DNA from: Akkermansia muciniphila
Lineage (GTDB): Bacteria > Verrucomicrobiota > Verrucomicrobiia > Limisphaerales > SIAT01
DNA length: 42,894 nt
Direction of reading: 5' to 3'
NCBI GenBank assembly: GCA_945900775.1
Contig: CAMDJP010000023.1
Location: forward strand, 1-42,894
A program made the translations under genes and the position numbers. The notes beneath the pieces were generated by a model. That model saw nothing but the letters and a program-made list of their open reading frames with translations. It was not told where the DNA came from and searched no databases. Positions 34,187-42,894 of the stretch are shown piece after piece (positions within the stretch are counted from its first letter, which is position 1; each line of letters opens with the position of its first letter).

Positions 34187-35404
34187 ATGCGTCTCGCAAC
34201 CACACTCCTGCTCACCACCGCCTTTGTCTCTTCCCTCCAAGCCACCGACTGGCCGACGTGGCGCGGACCGAACCGCGACGGTCTCTCCACCGAGACTGGT
34301 TTGCTCAAGCAATGGCCCGCCGGCGGGCCCACGCTCGCTTGGAAAGCCACCGCAGCGGGCGTCGGTTACTCGAGCCTCTCGGTCGCCAATGGTCGCATCT
34401 TCACGATGGGCGACGGTCCGGACGCCAGCTTCGTCCGCGCGTACAACGAGAAGGACGGCAAGCCACTCTGGGTTTCCGCGCCGGTCGGTAAGCCGGGCGG
34501 CAGCTACAAGGGCACGCGCTGCACGCCGACCGTGGACGGTGACCTCGTGTATGCACTTGGCCAGTTCGGCGACTTCGTCTGCCTGCAGGTCAAGGACGGC
34601 AAGGAAGTCTGGCGCAAGAATCTGACGACCGATTTCGGTGGCCGCTTCTCCGGCTGGCAATACACCGAGTCGCCTCTCGTGGACGGCAATAAGGTACTCG
34701 TCACGCCCGGCGGCAAGAACGGCGCGATTGTCGCGCTCGACAAGAAGAGCGGTTCGACTATCTGGCAAAGCAAGGAGTTCACCGACGGCGCTCACTACTC
34801 ATCCATCGTTCCCGTCGATTATATGGGCAAGCGCCAGTACGTGCAGTTCACCGCTGAAAGCGTCGCTAGTGTGGACGCCACCAGTGGCTCCCTGCTCTGG
34901 CGCGCCCCTCGCAAGGGCCAGACCGCGGTGATTCCGACGCCAATCTTCAGCGAAGGCATCGTGTACGTGACCAGCGGTTACGGTGTCGGTTGCAACGCCT
35001 TCAAGGTCGGCGGTTCCGCTTCACCCGAAGAGATGTACGCGAACAAGGTGATGGTGAACCATCACGGCGGCGTGATCCTCAAGGATGGCCACCTATTCGG
35101 CTTTTCCGACGGCAAAGGCTGGGTTTGCCAGAACCTCAAGACTGGCGAGTTGGTCTGGAACGACAAGGGCGTGGGTAAAGGCGCCATCGCCTACGCGGAC
35201 GGACACTTCGTTATCCGCAGCGAGAGCGGCAAAGGCACCACCGCGCTCATCGAGGCGTCCACGAAAGCCTACGTCGAGAAGGGCCGCTTCGATCAACCTG
35301 ACCGCGCGAAGGAAAACTCTTGGGCACACCCCGTCATCGCCAACGGTCGGCTCTACCTGCGGGACCAGGACGTCCTGCTCGCCTACGATGTGAAGGGCAA
35401 GTAA
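34187..35404 (+). CDS. Exported PQQ-like beta-propeller protein
   Basis: A 405-residue protein with a signal peptide (LATTLLLTTAFVSSLQA) and a PQQ-like propeller: DWPTWRGPNRDGLSTETGLL at the start, then repeated W-x-x/A-L-D-K-K-S-G blades (IVALDKKSGSTIWQSKEF, VASVDATSGSLLWRAP, VCQNLKTGELVWND). No quinoprotein dehydrogenase catalytic residues can be pointed to, so it is probably a scaffolding or sensor propeller rather than an enzyme. This WPTWRGPNRDG start is common in PVC-group exported proteins. It ends 22 bp before an intrinsic terminator and stands alone. Confidence 0.88.
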   Translation: MRLATTLLLTTAFVSSLQATDWPTWRGPNRDGLSTETGLLKQWPAGGPTLAWKATAAGVGYSSLSVANGRIFTMGDGPDASFVRAYNEKDGKPLWVSAPVGKPGGSYKGTRCTPTVDGDLVYALGQFGDFVCLQVKDGKEVWRKNLTTDFGGRFSGWQYTESPLVDGNKVLVTPGGKNGAIVALDKKSGSTIWQSKEFTDGAHYSSIVPVDYMGKRQYVQFTAESVASVDATSGSLLWRAPRKGQTAVIPTPIFSEGIVYVTSGYGVGCNAFKVGGSASPEEMYANKVMVNHHGGVILKDGHLFGFSDGKGWVCQNLKTGELVWNDKGVGKGAIAYADGHFVIRSESGKGTTALIEASTKAYVEKGRFDQPDRAKENSWAHPVIANGRLYLRDQDVLLAYDVKGK

Positions 35405-35425
35405 TCAGTCAATATTTCAACAAGA

Positions 35426-35458
35426 AAGAGCCGACTTCGTGTCGGCTCTTTTCTTTTT
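35426..35458 (+). terminator. Intrinsic terminator after the PQQ-like gene
   Basis: A perfect 10-bp stem, AAGAGCCGAC (35426-35435) and GTCGGCTCTT (35441-35450), with loop TTCGT is followed by TTCTTTTT. Confidence 0.93.
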
Positions 35459-35501
35459 GGATTACGACCGAGGCTGTGAATGGGCAAACGCCAACGACTG
35501 C

Positions 35502-36305
35502 CTACCACTCAAACTGGGGGCTCGTCGGGACACGAATGCTCATCTGCGAATGATGACGCCACTCGGTGTGACCATCCGTAAAGAGGATATTGCCCCCCGC
35601 CGGTAAGTCACCAGTCATATGGCTGGTACGGTCGAGTTGGCCACCCTGCACTTTGGCATAGTTACCGTTCAGGGCAACCACAGCGTCCACGACTAGTTCC
35701 CGAGCGCTGGGGTTGAAGGCGGGGATGCCTGATGCCGCGTTGGAATTGCCGTCCACATTGTCCACGGTCAGGGGGAGCGGAATCCTCGGGCCACCGGGGA
35801 GGAGCCAGACATAGCCGGTCACGTGAAAGTTGGGAGTAAAGTTCCATGACTTGGTCATGTCCATGAACTGGTTGGCTGGGTCGTAGTAGAGCGGCATGCT
35901 CAGCTCGTAGTTGTTATTAAACAGCGTGGTGAGCGTGACGGGTATGTCCCACGGCCAGCCGCCGCCGTTGTAGGGTGCCACGCGGCGGTCGGGCAGCAGG
36001 CTGCCGTTGTCGTGGGCGTACATCAACAGGGCTTTGCCAATCTGCATCTGGTTACTCTTGCACTTGGCGGTGTAGGCGCGGACCTTGGCACTGGCGAGAG
36101 CTGGCAGAAGAATCGCGGCCAGGATACCGATGATGGCGATGACCACCAGCAGCTCGATAAGCGTGAAACCCACGCAACGTGCGTGAACCTCACGCAGAGC
36201 ACTTTTGCAATTATGATTAAATGCCTTGATTTTCGTGGTTTTCAAGTAATAGCGTTGTGCTGGCAGAACAAAAGCATAAAACGCGCCATCCGTCAAAGGA
36301 CTCAA
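35502..36305 (-). CDS. Prepilin-type N-terminal cleavage/methylation domain protein
   Basis: Up to 267 residues. The class III signal is G-F-T-L-I-E-L-L then [20 protein letters not shown], cut after the Gly by a prepilin peptidase and N-methylated at Phe. The C-terminal [19 protein letters not shown] is the DUF1559-type H-X9-DG ending, seen in pseudopilins that PVC bacteria carry in very many copies. The start is uncertain: the frame begins at a TTG (36303-36305) and an alternative TTG at 36243-36245 gives a more normal leader ([12 protein letters not shown]). No assembly genes are nearby, so it is probably a minor or orphan pseudopilin. The gene is convergent with the PQQ-like gene. Confidence 0.9.
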   Translation of the reverse strand: MSPLTDGAFYAFVLPAQRYYLKTTKIKAFNHNCKSALREVHARCVGFTLIELLVVIAIIGILAAILLPALASAKVRAYTAKCKSNQMQIGKALLMYAHDNGSLLPDRRVAPYNGGGWPWDIPVTLTTLFNNNYELSMPLYYDPANQFMDMTKSWNFTPNFHVTGYVWLLPGGPRIPLPLTVDNVDGNSNAASGIPAFNPSARELVVDAVVALNGNYAKVQGGQLDRTSHMTGDLPAGGNILFTDGHTEWRHHSQMSIRVPTSPQFEW

Positions 36306-36571
36306 ATGAGAAATCGTTCGAAGGCGCGTCCTTGCCTCACCACCACGGTCGATGCAACGACTGCAAATCCCTTACCGCACTGCACATATAAAAGAGGCAT
36401 CCAACCCTCCCAATCCGAGTGGTAAACGGCCGATCGCCTTCAGGGATAATGTCTCACTGATGGGGTTTTAGGACCGATTCTTCGCATCCTTTTAATCTAA
36501 ATCCGGCGTTTTAGGATTGGAGGAGCAATCTCCACCAAGACCGAGGTCAACCGAAGAAAACCACCTTCAAC

Positions 36572-38596
36572 TCATCCCAGCGAGGCGCGCAGGGCGGCGA
36601 ACATATCCTTGCCCGCTGACACGGTCACGGGGCGTTTGGCTGCCTCGTCGACGTCCTCGATTAGTTCAGCCGGCAGCTCCTTCAGAAAAGGCGAGGGGTG
36701 GCACGGGAGTAACTGGCCGTACTTCTTGCGCCCGCCGCAGTGACTGATGGTGAGGGCCTCCTTCGCGCGTGTGATGGCTACGTAAAAGAGCCGTCGCTCC
36801 TCGTCCATCGTACCCTCGACCTTCGAGCGTGAGTGCGGCAGGAGGCCGTCCTCCAGCCCCACGATGTGCACGCGCGGGTACTCGAGCCCTTTACACGAGT
36901 GCATGGTGATGAGCGTGACGGCGTCGAACGCAGTCTCCTTCTCCTCGTCGCGGTCGGCGTCGAGCGTGAGTTCCTCGAGGAAGTTCTGCAGACGCTCGGC
37001 GGGTGCCAACCCAGCCGCGCCTTTGTCGAGCGTGACAACGAGCTCCTTCAGGTTACGCACGCGATTCTCGGCCGTGTCAGGGTTCTTCTCGGACCGGCGC
37101 AGTTCGTCGAGATAACCGGTCTCGGCGAGGAAACGCTCGCCCCACTTCGCGAGCGAAAGGGTCTCCTCCGATGCCAGCGGCGCGCGGGTCTGCTCAGCAA
37201 ATGTGATGAACGCGACAATCGCCTCGCGGGCTTTCGGCAGGAATTGCGCCTGCACATCGGTATGACGCATCGCGCTGAAGACCGAACACTGGCGCTCTTG
37301 GCTGGCGGCGAGCAGGCGCTCCATCGTCACGTCGCTCAACCCACGCGCAGGAACATTCGCGATACGCAGCAGGCTCACGTCATCGTGCGGGTTGATGAAG
37401 AGCTTGAGATAAGCGAGGAAGTCGCGGATTTCGCGGCGATCAAAAAAGCTCTGCCCACCGACGAGGTGGTAACGCACGCTGGCTTTGCGCAACGCGGTCT
37501 CGAGCGCCCGCGACTGCTGATTCGTCCGGAAGAGAATCGCCTGGTCGCGCCACGGGATGCGGTACATGAGGCGGTCGCCTTCGATCTCCTCAACCACGAC
37601 GCGCGCTTCCTCTTCGTCGTCAACGAAGGCGGCGAGGCGAATCTTATTCCCCTGCCCTTTACGCGACCAGAGCTGCTTGGGCCGGCGGCGGGCGTTATTT
37701 TTGATGACGGCGTTGGCGGCGGAAAGAATCGTGTTCGTCGAGCGATAGTTCTGCTCGAGCTTGATGACCTTCACCTCCGGATAATGCTTTTCGAGATCGA
37801 GCAGGTTAGCCACCTCCGCACCGCGCCAGCCGTAGATGGACTGATCGTCATCGCCCACCACGCAGAGATTTCGGTGCTCGGAGGTGAGCGAATGGACCAA
37901 CTCGAATTGCGCGGCGTTGGTATCCTGATACTCGTCCACCATCACGTAGCGGTACTTCGCACGGCAGGTGGCGAGGGCGTCCGGATGCTCCTTGAAGAGG
38001 CGTAGCGTCAGTAAAATCAGGTCGTCGAAGTCCACGGCGTTGCAGGCGCGCAGAGCGGACTCATAACGTTTGCGGATGTGCTCGGCCATCGCGCGCACGC
38101 TTTCCTCCGCAAAGGCAGCAGCCCGCTCGCCGCCGTTCTTGTAGCGGCTGAGCAGCGAGAGGATGGCTTTCGGATCGGTCTTCTCTCCCTTCGCTGAAAT
38201 GTGGCTGAGAATTTTCTTCACCGCCGAAAGCTGCTCCGACTCGTCGTAGATAACGAAGTTGCGCTTGTAGCCGAGCTTCTCGATGTGCTGGCGCAAGATG
38301 CGCACGCAGAGCGAGTGGAAGGTGCAGAGCGTCGGTCGCTCGGGCTTCTCGCCGTTCTCGGATCGCGCGCGCGGCAGGAGTTGATTCACCCGCTCGAGCA
38401 TCTCGCGCGCGGCCTTGTTGGTGAAGGTGACGGCGATGACATTCCCGGGCGCGACGCCACGGGCGATTATGTGGGCGATGCGGTGGGTGAGGGTCTTGGT
38501 CTTGCCTGTGCCGGCGCCGGCAAGAATCAACACCGGACCGCGAATCTGTTCCGCGGCGGCCCGTTGCTCCGGATTAAGCACGTCCAAATCGACCAT
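36572..38596 (-). CDS. UvrD/Rep-type DNA helicase
   Basis: A 674-residue superfamily 1A helicase, started at the ATG at 38594-38596; the 50 upstream codons of the frame have no helicase character. Motif I is LAGAGTGKTKT (Lys32); motif Ia is VIAVTFTNKAAREM; motif II is MVDEYQDTN; motif III is VVGDDDQSIYGWRGA; motif IV is KVIKLEQNYRST; motif V/VI include VTLITMHSCKGLEYPRVHIV and ERRLFYVAITRAKEAL. It unwinds DNA 3'-5' in excision repair and replication restart. Length is near that of Rep (673) and slightly below PcrA/UvrD. It is the last gene in the run from the bifunctional nuclease gene, spaced 97 bp from the STAS gene. Confidence 0.93.
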   Translation of the reverse strand: MVDLDVLNPEQRAAAEQIRGPVLILAGAGTGKTKTLTHRIAHIIARGVAPGNVIAVTFTNKAAREMLERVNQLLPRARSENGEKPERPTLCTFHSLCVRILRQHIEKLGYKRNFVIYDESEQLSAVKKILSHISAKGEKTDPKAILSLLSRYKNGGERAAAFAEESVRAMAEHIRKRYESALRACNAVDFDDLILLTLRLFKEHPDALATCRAKYRYVMVDEYQDTNAAQFELVHSLTSEHRNLCVVGDDDQSIYGWRGAEVANLLDLEKHYPEVKVIKLEQNYRSTNTILSAANAVIKNNARRRPKQLWSRKGQGNKIRLAAFVDDEEEARVVVEEIEGDRLMYRIPWRDQAILFRTNQQSRALETALRKASVRYHLVGGQSFFDRREIRDFLAYLKLFINPHDDVSLLRIANVPARGLSDVTMERLLAASQERQCSVFSAMRHTDVQAQFLPKAREAIVAFITFAEQTRAPLASEETLSLAKWGERFLAETGYLDELRRSEKNPDTAENRVRNLKELVVTLDKGAAGLAPAERLQNFLEELTLDADRDEEKETAFDAVTLITMHSCKGLEYPRVHIVGLEDGLLPHSRSKVEGTMDEERRLFYVAITRAKEALTISHCGGRKKYGQLLPCHPSPFLKELPAELIEDVDEAAKRPVTVSAGKDMFAALRASLG

Positions 38597-38693
38597 CAGC
38601 GCGCGGAGTTTAGGATGCGACTGGACGAAAGCAAGCGGACGTCGGGAAAAGTTTTCAACAAGCGAAAAACGCCTGAAAACTAAGCGCAATCGG

Positions 38694-39218
38694 TCACGAC
38701 GCGGCGCTTTCCTGGCGCTTGAGATCCTCGGCGAGAAACTTAACAACGTCCTTGAACTTAGCTAGGTTCTCGGGGTTCACCTGCATCAACGTCTGGTGCG
38801 CCTCAAGTGAGGTGCCGGTCATCTCGGCACGTGTGGTGGTGCCGGAAGCCACAGGTTCATAGGCCGCGAGCAACGGGTTCTCGCCCGTCCGGAACTTGAA
38901 GAGATGCGCCACGCCGAGGTTCTCCAGCAAATCGCTGACGCGCTCGTTGGGGTTGAGCAACTCGAAGAGACCGTCGGCTGCGGTCTCGGGCGCCTTGCTG
39001 GCCTTGATGGCGAGGCTGGCCAGCACGCCGAGAAATGTGCTGTCCATCACCAAACAATCCGCGAGATCGAGCACAAAGCGCCGGTGTCCGCGCTGAGCCA
39101 TTCCGTTCACCAGCGTCTTGAAATCCACACTGGAGGCGAAGCTTGCCCGTCCGGAAATCTTCACGCAGATAGCCGAGCCGACGACGGCGACCATCAGGCT
39201 GGCGGGGGGGATGGTCAT
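38694..39218 (-). CDS. STAS-domain anti-anti-sigma factor-like protein
   Basis: A 174-residue protein. Its N-terminal 110 residues are a STAS fold: SAICVKISGRASFASSVDF, HRRFVLDLADCLVMDSTFLG (regulatory Ser60 in the D-S-T motif) and FELLNPNERVSDLLENLGV. The Ser would be phosphorylated by an anti-sigma kinase to control partner binding. The C-terminal 60 residues are an extra helical tail, unusual for single-domain antagonists. No RsbW-like kinase is in the window. It lies 30 bp downstream of holA and is probably cotranscribed. Confidence 0.85.
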   Translation of the reverse strand: MTIPPASLMVAVVGSAICVKISGRASFASSVDFKTLVNGMAQRGHRRFVLDLADCLVMDSTFLGVLASLAIKASKAPETAADGLFELLNPNERVSDLLENLGVAHLFKFRTGENPLLAAYEPVASGTTTRAEMTGTSLEAHQTLMQVNPENLAKFKDVVKFLAEDLKRQESAAS

Positions 39219-39248
39219 GAAAGCATTGGATACAACTCCTCGACAGGA

Positions 39249-40397
39249 TCAACGTCCCGCCACTGCCAATGTGTCGGCACGGAGAATCTGCGTCAAGGTC
39301 TGTTGCAGAACCAACTCGCTGTCGAGGCTACTACCGACGAGCCGCCGGTTGCACTGGAGAAGCAGATCGAACGCACACACCAGATCGGCCGAGGACCACC
39401 GCCGGGCCTGCGGCAACGCCTTAAAAAACACGTAGGGATTAATCGCCAGCGGGTTGATGCGCCGGTCGGTCGGCAGCCCGTCCGCTGGCACACGCTCGAG
39501 TTGGGCTTTGAAGCTATTGTAATCGCGCGTCTCCTTCAGCCAGCCGGCAGCGAGCATCTCTTTCAGGAACAGTAGCGCTCGGACCTTTGAAATCAGGCCA
39601 TAGAGCAGGCCGATCTCCGACTTTTGCCGGTCGGTCTCCATCCCCCACAGTTCTTCATCGAGGCAACGCAGCAGACGCGGCAGGTCGCGGTCGCCGAGCG
39701 CATCCCCCAATGCGAAGGCGCGCGCCTGTTTGTTGCGCGAGACGACCGCCAGCACGTCCTTCACACTCACCTCAGCGGCGTCTGCAGCGTAAAGCGTCAC
39801 CTTCTCCACCTCGCTCTCGAGTTGGCGCGCATTCGGGCCGACGGCCTGTACCAGCTCGGCCAACGCCTCGTCGCTAATAGATCGCTTGAGCGCACGGAAC
39901 TTTTTCAGCACGAGATCCTCGGCACGCGCGGCCCAATCCCGATCGTCGATTGAAAGCGCAACGAAGCTCTCCACCGCGCCGAGCTTCTCGATGGTTTTGT
40001 AAAACGTTTTTCGCTTGTCCACTTTGCCAGCACTCATGAGCAAACGCACACCGTCCCAGCGGAAGTTCTTCAGCTCCTGCGCCAACTCCGCGAGCGTTTC
40101 GGTGACGGAGGAAGATGAACCGGTGCGGTCGTCCCCGAGAAAATTGCAGTCCTTGAACCAGACGGCTTTGCCGCCGCCAAAAAAGGGCAGCGTGTTGAGA
40201 GCCTCGCGGAGGCGGGCGAGCGCCTTGAGGGCCTCGCCGGAATTGCCGGCAGCAGCATCGATGGTCTCATGATCCATGCCGCCGAGTTCGGCGGACCACG
40301 CTTGATAAAGTTGGCGCGCGCGCTGGCTCACCCCAAAATCATCATCGCCGCAGACGAGGAGGACGGGGCTGGCGGGTTGAGCGGCGCTGGGAGGCAT
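39249..40397 (-). CDS. holA: DNA polymerase III subunit delta
   Basis: A 382-residue clamp-loader subunit. VLLVCGDDDFGVSQRARQLY corresponds to the N-terminal AAA+-like start of HolA; ALNTLPFFGGGKAVWFKDCN, VRLLMSAGKVDKRKTFYKTI, and AVGPNARQLESEVEKVTLYA match the conserved delta-subunit landmarks (the last is the typical N-x-R-x-L-x-x-E-x-x-K-L region). It opens the sliding clamp for loading at replication forks. Its ATG is 3 bp after the stop of the bifunctional nuclease-family gene, so translational coupling is likely. Confidence 0.93.
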   Translation of the reverse strand: MPPSAAQPASPVLLVCGDDDFGVSQRARQLYQAWSAELGGMDHETIDAAAGNSGEALKALARLREALNTLPFFGGGKAVWFKDCNFLGDDRTGSSSSVTETLAELAQELKNFRWDGVRLLMSAGKVDKRKTFYKTIEKLGAVESFVALSIDDRDWAARAEDLVLKKFRALKRSISDEALAELVQAVGPNARQLESEVEKVTLYAADAAEVSVKDVLAVVSRNKQARAFALGDALGDRDLPRLLRCLDEELWGMETDRQKSEIGLLYGLISKVRALLFLKEMLAAGWLKETRDYNSFKAQLERVPADGLPTDRRINPLAINPYVFFKALPQARRWSSADLVCAFDLLLQCNRRLVGSSLDSELVLQQTLTQILRADTLAVAGR

Positions 40398-40400
40398 CGG

Positions 40401-40892
40401 TTAGGTCTCGGATTCCGAAACGCCTTCGTTGCCGCCTTCGTTGCCGCCTTCGTTGCCGCCTTCGTTGATGCGGTCGAGGTACTCGGACATATCGTCGACC
40501 TCTGCAAAGAGCGCCGCGGAGACGTAGATGGGGGCCTTGTGCGCTGAGGCGATGGCAAGGCAGTCGCTCGGGCGGGCGTCCACCTCCACAATCTTCCGGC
40601 CCAGCTCGTTCTCCTGCTGGAGGATGAGCCGAGCGAAGTAGGTCGAGTTCTTCAACTCGGTGATGACGATGCGCTCAACCTTCACCTCAAGCCCCTTGAA
40701 GACACTGTTGATTAGGTCGTGGGTGAGCGGGCGCTCCTTCGGCGCATCGCGGAGAAACATCCCAATCACCGAGGCCATCGCCGCCTCGACCTGGATGACG
40801 AACACCTTCTCGTCATTGCCGAGGAAGATGGCCGCGCCGCTGTTCGCCGGCAGGATGCCGCGGATCTGGACTGGCACGGCTTCCTTCTTCAT
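40401..40892 (-). CDS. Bifunctional nuclease-family protein (BFN/DUF151)
   Basis: A 163-residue protein from the ATG at 40890-40892; the frame is open to 41105, but upstream codons lack conservation-like character and overlap the divergent rfaE2 start. VQIRGILPANSGAAIFLGND, MASVIGMFLRDAPKERPLTH, LEVKVERIVITELKNSTYFA and VEVDARPSDCLAIASAHKAP are BFN signatures. The family has been linked to DNase/RNase activity, but cellular role is unclear. The C-terminus ends in four EGGN-type repeats (EGGNEGGNEGGNEG), encoded by a perfect tandem 12-bp repeat, an uncommon addition. The gene leads the run with holA, the STAS gene and the helicase. Confidence 0.88.
   Translation of the reverse strand: MKKEAVPVQIRGILPANSGAAIFLGNDEKVFVIQVEAAMASVIGMFLRDAPKERPLTHDLINSVFKGLEVKVERIVITELKNSTYFARLILQQENELGRKIVEVDARPSDCLAIASAHKAPIYVSAALFAEVDDMSEYLDRINEGGNEGGNEGGNEGVSESET
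40421..40467. repeat. Tandem 12-bp coding repeat (about four copies)
   Basis: CGCCTTCGTTGC is repeated from 40421 to 40467, in frame with the BFN gene, giving EGGN units at its C-terminus. Copy number can change by slippage without a frameshift. Confidence 0.95.
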
Positions 40893-40998
40893 TTCGCAAA
40901 TCAACTCTAGGGCCTCGCCCTGACCGACACAAGCCTCCGCGCGGCCCGTGGTGAATTGGCCGTTGCCCCGTGTACCACCCTGCGGCATCATCGGGTCG

Positions 40999-41484
40999 AT
41001 GGATTTCCGCTCCAAGATTCTCACACTCGAGACCCTTCCCGCGTGGTGCAAACGCCTCCGTGCCGAGGGTAAAAAAATTGCCGTCACCAACGGCTGCTTT
41101 GACATCCTCCACCTCGGCCACGTGAATTACCTCGCTGCGGCGCGAGCGCAGGCCGACGCCCTCCTTGTTGGCGTTAACTCCGACGCCTCCATCCGCCAAC
41201 TCAAAGGAGCCGGACGCCCCGTGAATCCCGAGACCGACCGCGGCCTCGTGCTCGCCGCACTGCAATCCGTGGATGCCGTCTGCGTTTTCGGGGAATTGCG
41301 CGCCACCCACCTCCTCACGCTCGTCCGCCCCGATGTCTATGTCAAAGGAGGCGACTACAGCGTCGAGCAACTCCCTCAGGAAGAGCGCGATGTCATCACC
41401 CAATGCGGCGGCCGCATCGTCGTCCTAGGCCACGTGCCGGGAAAATCCACCTCCAGTCTCATCGAGAAAATAACCAAGCTCTGA
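40999..41484 (+). CDS. rfaE2: D-glycero-beta-D-manno-heptose 1-phosphate adenylyltransferase
   Basis: A 161-residue nucleotidyltransferase started at the ATG at 40999 (upstream codons read into the divergent promoter region). KIAVTNGCFDILHLGHVNYL has the HxGH cytidylyltransferase motif; LLVGVNSDASIRQLKG, RPVNPETDRGLVLAALQSVD and VYVKGGDYSVEQLPQ are the RfaE domain II landmarks, ending with GKSTSSLIEKI. It transfers AMP to heptose-1-phosphate to form ADP-heptose for LPS core. It is a separate domain-II enzyme; the kinase (RfaE1) must be elsewhere. The divergent start of the BFN gene is 106 bp away. Confidence 0.95.
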   Translation: MDFRSKILTLETLPAWCKRLRAEGKKIAVTNGCFDILHLGHVNYLAAARAQADALLVGVNSDASIRQLKGAGRPVNPETDRGLVLAALQSVDAVCVFGELRATHLLTLVRPDVYVKGGDYSVEQLPQEERDVITQCGGRIVVLGHVPGKSTSSLIEKITKL

Positions 41485-41679
41485 TACGTGGCGCAGCCTC
41501 CTCCTTGCTAAGGAGAGGTTGAATGAAGCCAAACTTTCACATTCCTGTTTGTGCTGACGGGAAAGCGATTCTCAACCAGCGAAGATTGGCGTCTGACGGC
41601 CTAGGTTTCCGGATCCGTTTTGGGTCGTTGGCTGTGGCTTTGCCACTTCACACTGACCTCGTCGGCTCCGTTTTGCGAC

Positions 41680-42894
41680 TCAGACCAGCTCTCGGATTGG
41701 CTGCGCGCCGCCGTCCACGAGGTAATGGGGGCGACCCTTGGCGTCCGTGACGGTCGTGGTGTTCACGTCAATGCCGAGGTTGTGGTAGAGCGTCGCGAAG
41801 ACTTCCTGGAAAGTCACAGGCCGGCTGTTCGCCTCGCCACCGAGGCGGTCGGTCGAGCCGATGACCTGGCCGCACTTCATCCCGCCGCCAGCCAGCAGCG
41901 CCATCGCCACATTCGGCCAGTGGTCGCGGCCGACTTGCGCGCTGATGCGCGGCGTGCGCCCGAACTCGCCCCAGACCAGCACCGTCGTGTCCTTGTCCAT
42001 GCCGCGCTGGTGGAGATCTTCGACGAGCGCAGTGATGGCCTGGTCGAAGATCGGGAAATCCTCGCGCTCGCGGCTGAAAATGTCGTTGTTCTGCCCGCCG
42101 TGCCAATCCCACTTGCTGTAGTTCACCGTCACCACGCGCGCGCCGGCTTCGACAAGGCGGCGGGCGGCGAGGAAACTTTGCGGAACGCGCGGCGCACCAT
42201 TGTCGTCAATGCGCTTCACCTCATCACCGGTGCCGTAGCGCGCGACGACGCGAGGGTCTTCCTTCGACAAGTCCAGCGCCTCGGCGAGCTTCGACGACGT
42301 GAGCACCCCCATTGCTTGCCGCGTGAAAGCGTCGATACCCTGCATCTGCCCGCTGGCGTCCACGTCGCGGCGAAACTGGTCCACACTCGCGAGCAAGCGC
42401 GTGCGATCCGCGAGGCGGTCGGTAGTGATGCCCTGTAATTTCATGTCGGCGCGGCCTGGACCGACCGGGCGGAAGGACGACTGCGCGATCGGCAGCATGC
42501 CCGTGCCGGGTTCGTTGTAGGGGCCGTGCGTGCATTCGTAGCACATGCTCACAAACGGCGGCGTGGCGGGATTCACCGCGCCCTGCACCTTGCCCACGAG
42601 GCTGCCGAAGGGTGCCCAACCGCCGGGCGGCGCGATCTCCGTGCGGCTATGCCCGGTGTAGCACTGAAAGGCGTCGTGGTCGTTCTGCGCCCCGACGAGT
42701 GAGCGGATGAGCGCGAACTTGTCCATCATCTTCGCCATGCGCGGGAACAGCTCGCAGATCTCGATGCCGTCCACGTTCGTGCCGATCGGCCGGTGCGGGC
42801 CGGCGATATCGCTCGGCGCATCGGGCTTGAGGTCGAACATGTCCTGGTGCGGCGGCCCGCCGACGAGATAGATCAAAATGACCGACTTGTGCGA
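41680..42894 (-). CDS. DUF1501 protein, 5' end missing (right window edge)
   Basis: The frame enters from the right edge and ends at 41680, giving the C-terminal ~404 residues. The signal peptide is outside the window. SVILIYLVGGPPHQDMFDLK, FRRDVDASGQMQGIDAFTRQ, VVTVNYSKWDWHGGQNN, VLVWGEFGRTPRISA and RDHWPNVAMALLAGGGMKCG are DUF1501 landmarks. It shares many of these with the orphan copy at 4667-6043 (for instance LFPRMAKMMDKFALIRSL against LFPRLAKMADQFSIIRSL), so the two belong to the same subgroup. A DUF1549/DUF1553 gene would be expected just beyond the right edge. A short hairpin CTCCTT/AAGGAG (41501-41515) and nothing else notable occupies the gap to rfaE2. Confidence 0.93.
   Translation of the reverse strand, partial: SHKSVILIYLVGGPPHQDMFDLKPDAPSDIAGPHRPIGTNVDGIEICELFPRMAKMMDKFALIRSLVGAQNDHDAFQCYTGHSRTEIAPPGGWAPFGSLVGKVQGAVNPATPPFVSMCYECTHGPYNEPGTGMLPIAQSSFRPVGPGRADMKLQGITTDRLADRTRLLASVDQFRRDVDASGQMQGIDAFTRQAMGVLTSSKLAEALDLSKEDPRVVARYGTGDEVKRIDDNGAPRVPQSFLAARRLVEAGARVVTVNYSKWDWHGGQNNDIFSREREDFPIFDQAITALVEDLHQRGMDKDTTVLVWGEFGRTPRISAQVGRDHWPNVAMALLAGGGMKCGQVIGSTDRLGGEANSRPVTFQEVFATLYHNLGIDVNTTTVTDAKGRPHYLVDGGAQPIRELV

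Noticed and set aside
36306-36571. Regulatory element or gene between the prepilin and helicase genes
   Set aside because: No hairpin, repeat or plausible frame stood out in this 266-bp gap.
40421-40467. Tandem 12-mer as a CRISPR or regulatory iteron
   Set aside because: No spacers; the repeat is in frame inside the BFN coding sequence.

Overview
The window looks like a chromosomal segment of a Gram-negative, GC-rich bacterium of the Planctomycetota-Verrucomicrobiota-Chlamydiota group, most likely a Verrucomicrobiota (Pedosphaera/Limisphaera-like) environmental genome. The grounds are: several planctomycete-type c-type cytochrome proteins (DUF1587/1592/1588/1585 and DUF1549/1553), three DUF1501 Tat-exported proteins, a DUF1552 protein, a DUF1080 protein, a sulfatase, a type IV pilin-like (prepilin) protein, a pbpC/alpha-2-macroglobulin pair, and LPS heptose biosynthesis (rfaE2). 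The lineage is inferred from gene content, not from a marker gene.

Layout. 1-3282 (minus): a cytochrome/DUF1592 gene followed by a DUF1552 gene cut by the left edge. 3352-7063: scattered singletons (secreted zinc-metallopeptidase-like protein, orphan DUF1501, PHB-depolymerase/feruloyl-esterase-like hydrolase). 7.1-11.35 kb: a mosaic accessory segment. It holds a hypothetical helical gene framed by integron attC-like core sites, an outer-membrane beta-barrel gene and an SRPBCC gene separated by three copies of a ~38-bp repeat, an iduronate-2-sulfatase-like gene, and an integrase N-terminal remnant lying against a tRNA-Asp gene. Just upstream of the tRNA is a promoter-hairpin-T-run unit that looks like a small RNA. 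11.7-20.2 kb: a co-oriented block of two paralogous c-type cytochrome + WD40 proteins (the second extended to 1694 aa with DUF1549/DUF1553) and a DUF1501 protein, closed by a strong terminator. 20.3-21.4 kb: a class V aminotransferase.

21.9-27.9 kb: DUF1080 protein, PpnP nucleoside phosphorylase, an ABC ATPase and an altronate/galactarate dehydratase-family enzyme; then pbpC and a thioester alpha-2-macroglobulin lipoprotein (25.6-33.6 kb, minus). 33.7-36.3 kb: a small hypothetical protein, a possible gene remnant, a PQQ-like beta-propeller protein and a prepilin-type protein. 36.6-41.5 kb: housekeeping genes (UvrD/Rep helicase, STAS anti-anti-sigma factor, HolA, bifunctional nuclease-family protein, divergent RfaE2). 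41.7 kb to the end: a third DUF1501 protein cut by the right edge.

How they work together. The cytochrome/DUF1501/DUF1552, sulfatase, DUF1080, esterase and UxaA-family genes fit a lifestyle of degrading complex (possibly sulfated) polysaccharides, with extracytoplasmic redox proteins. This is an inference from families, most of which lack a defined biochemical role. The most unusual part is 7.1-11.6 kb, where cassette-like boundaries, a dispersed repeat, a tRNA-linked integrase relic and a candidate small RNA sit together.
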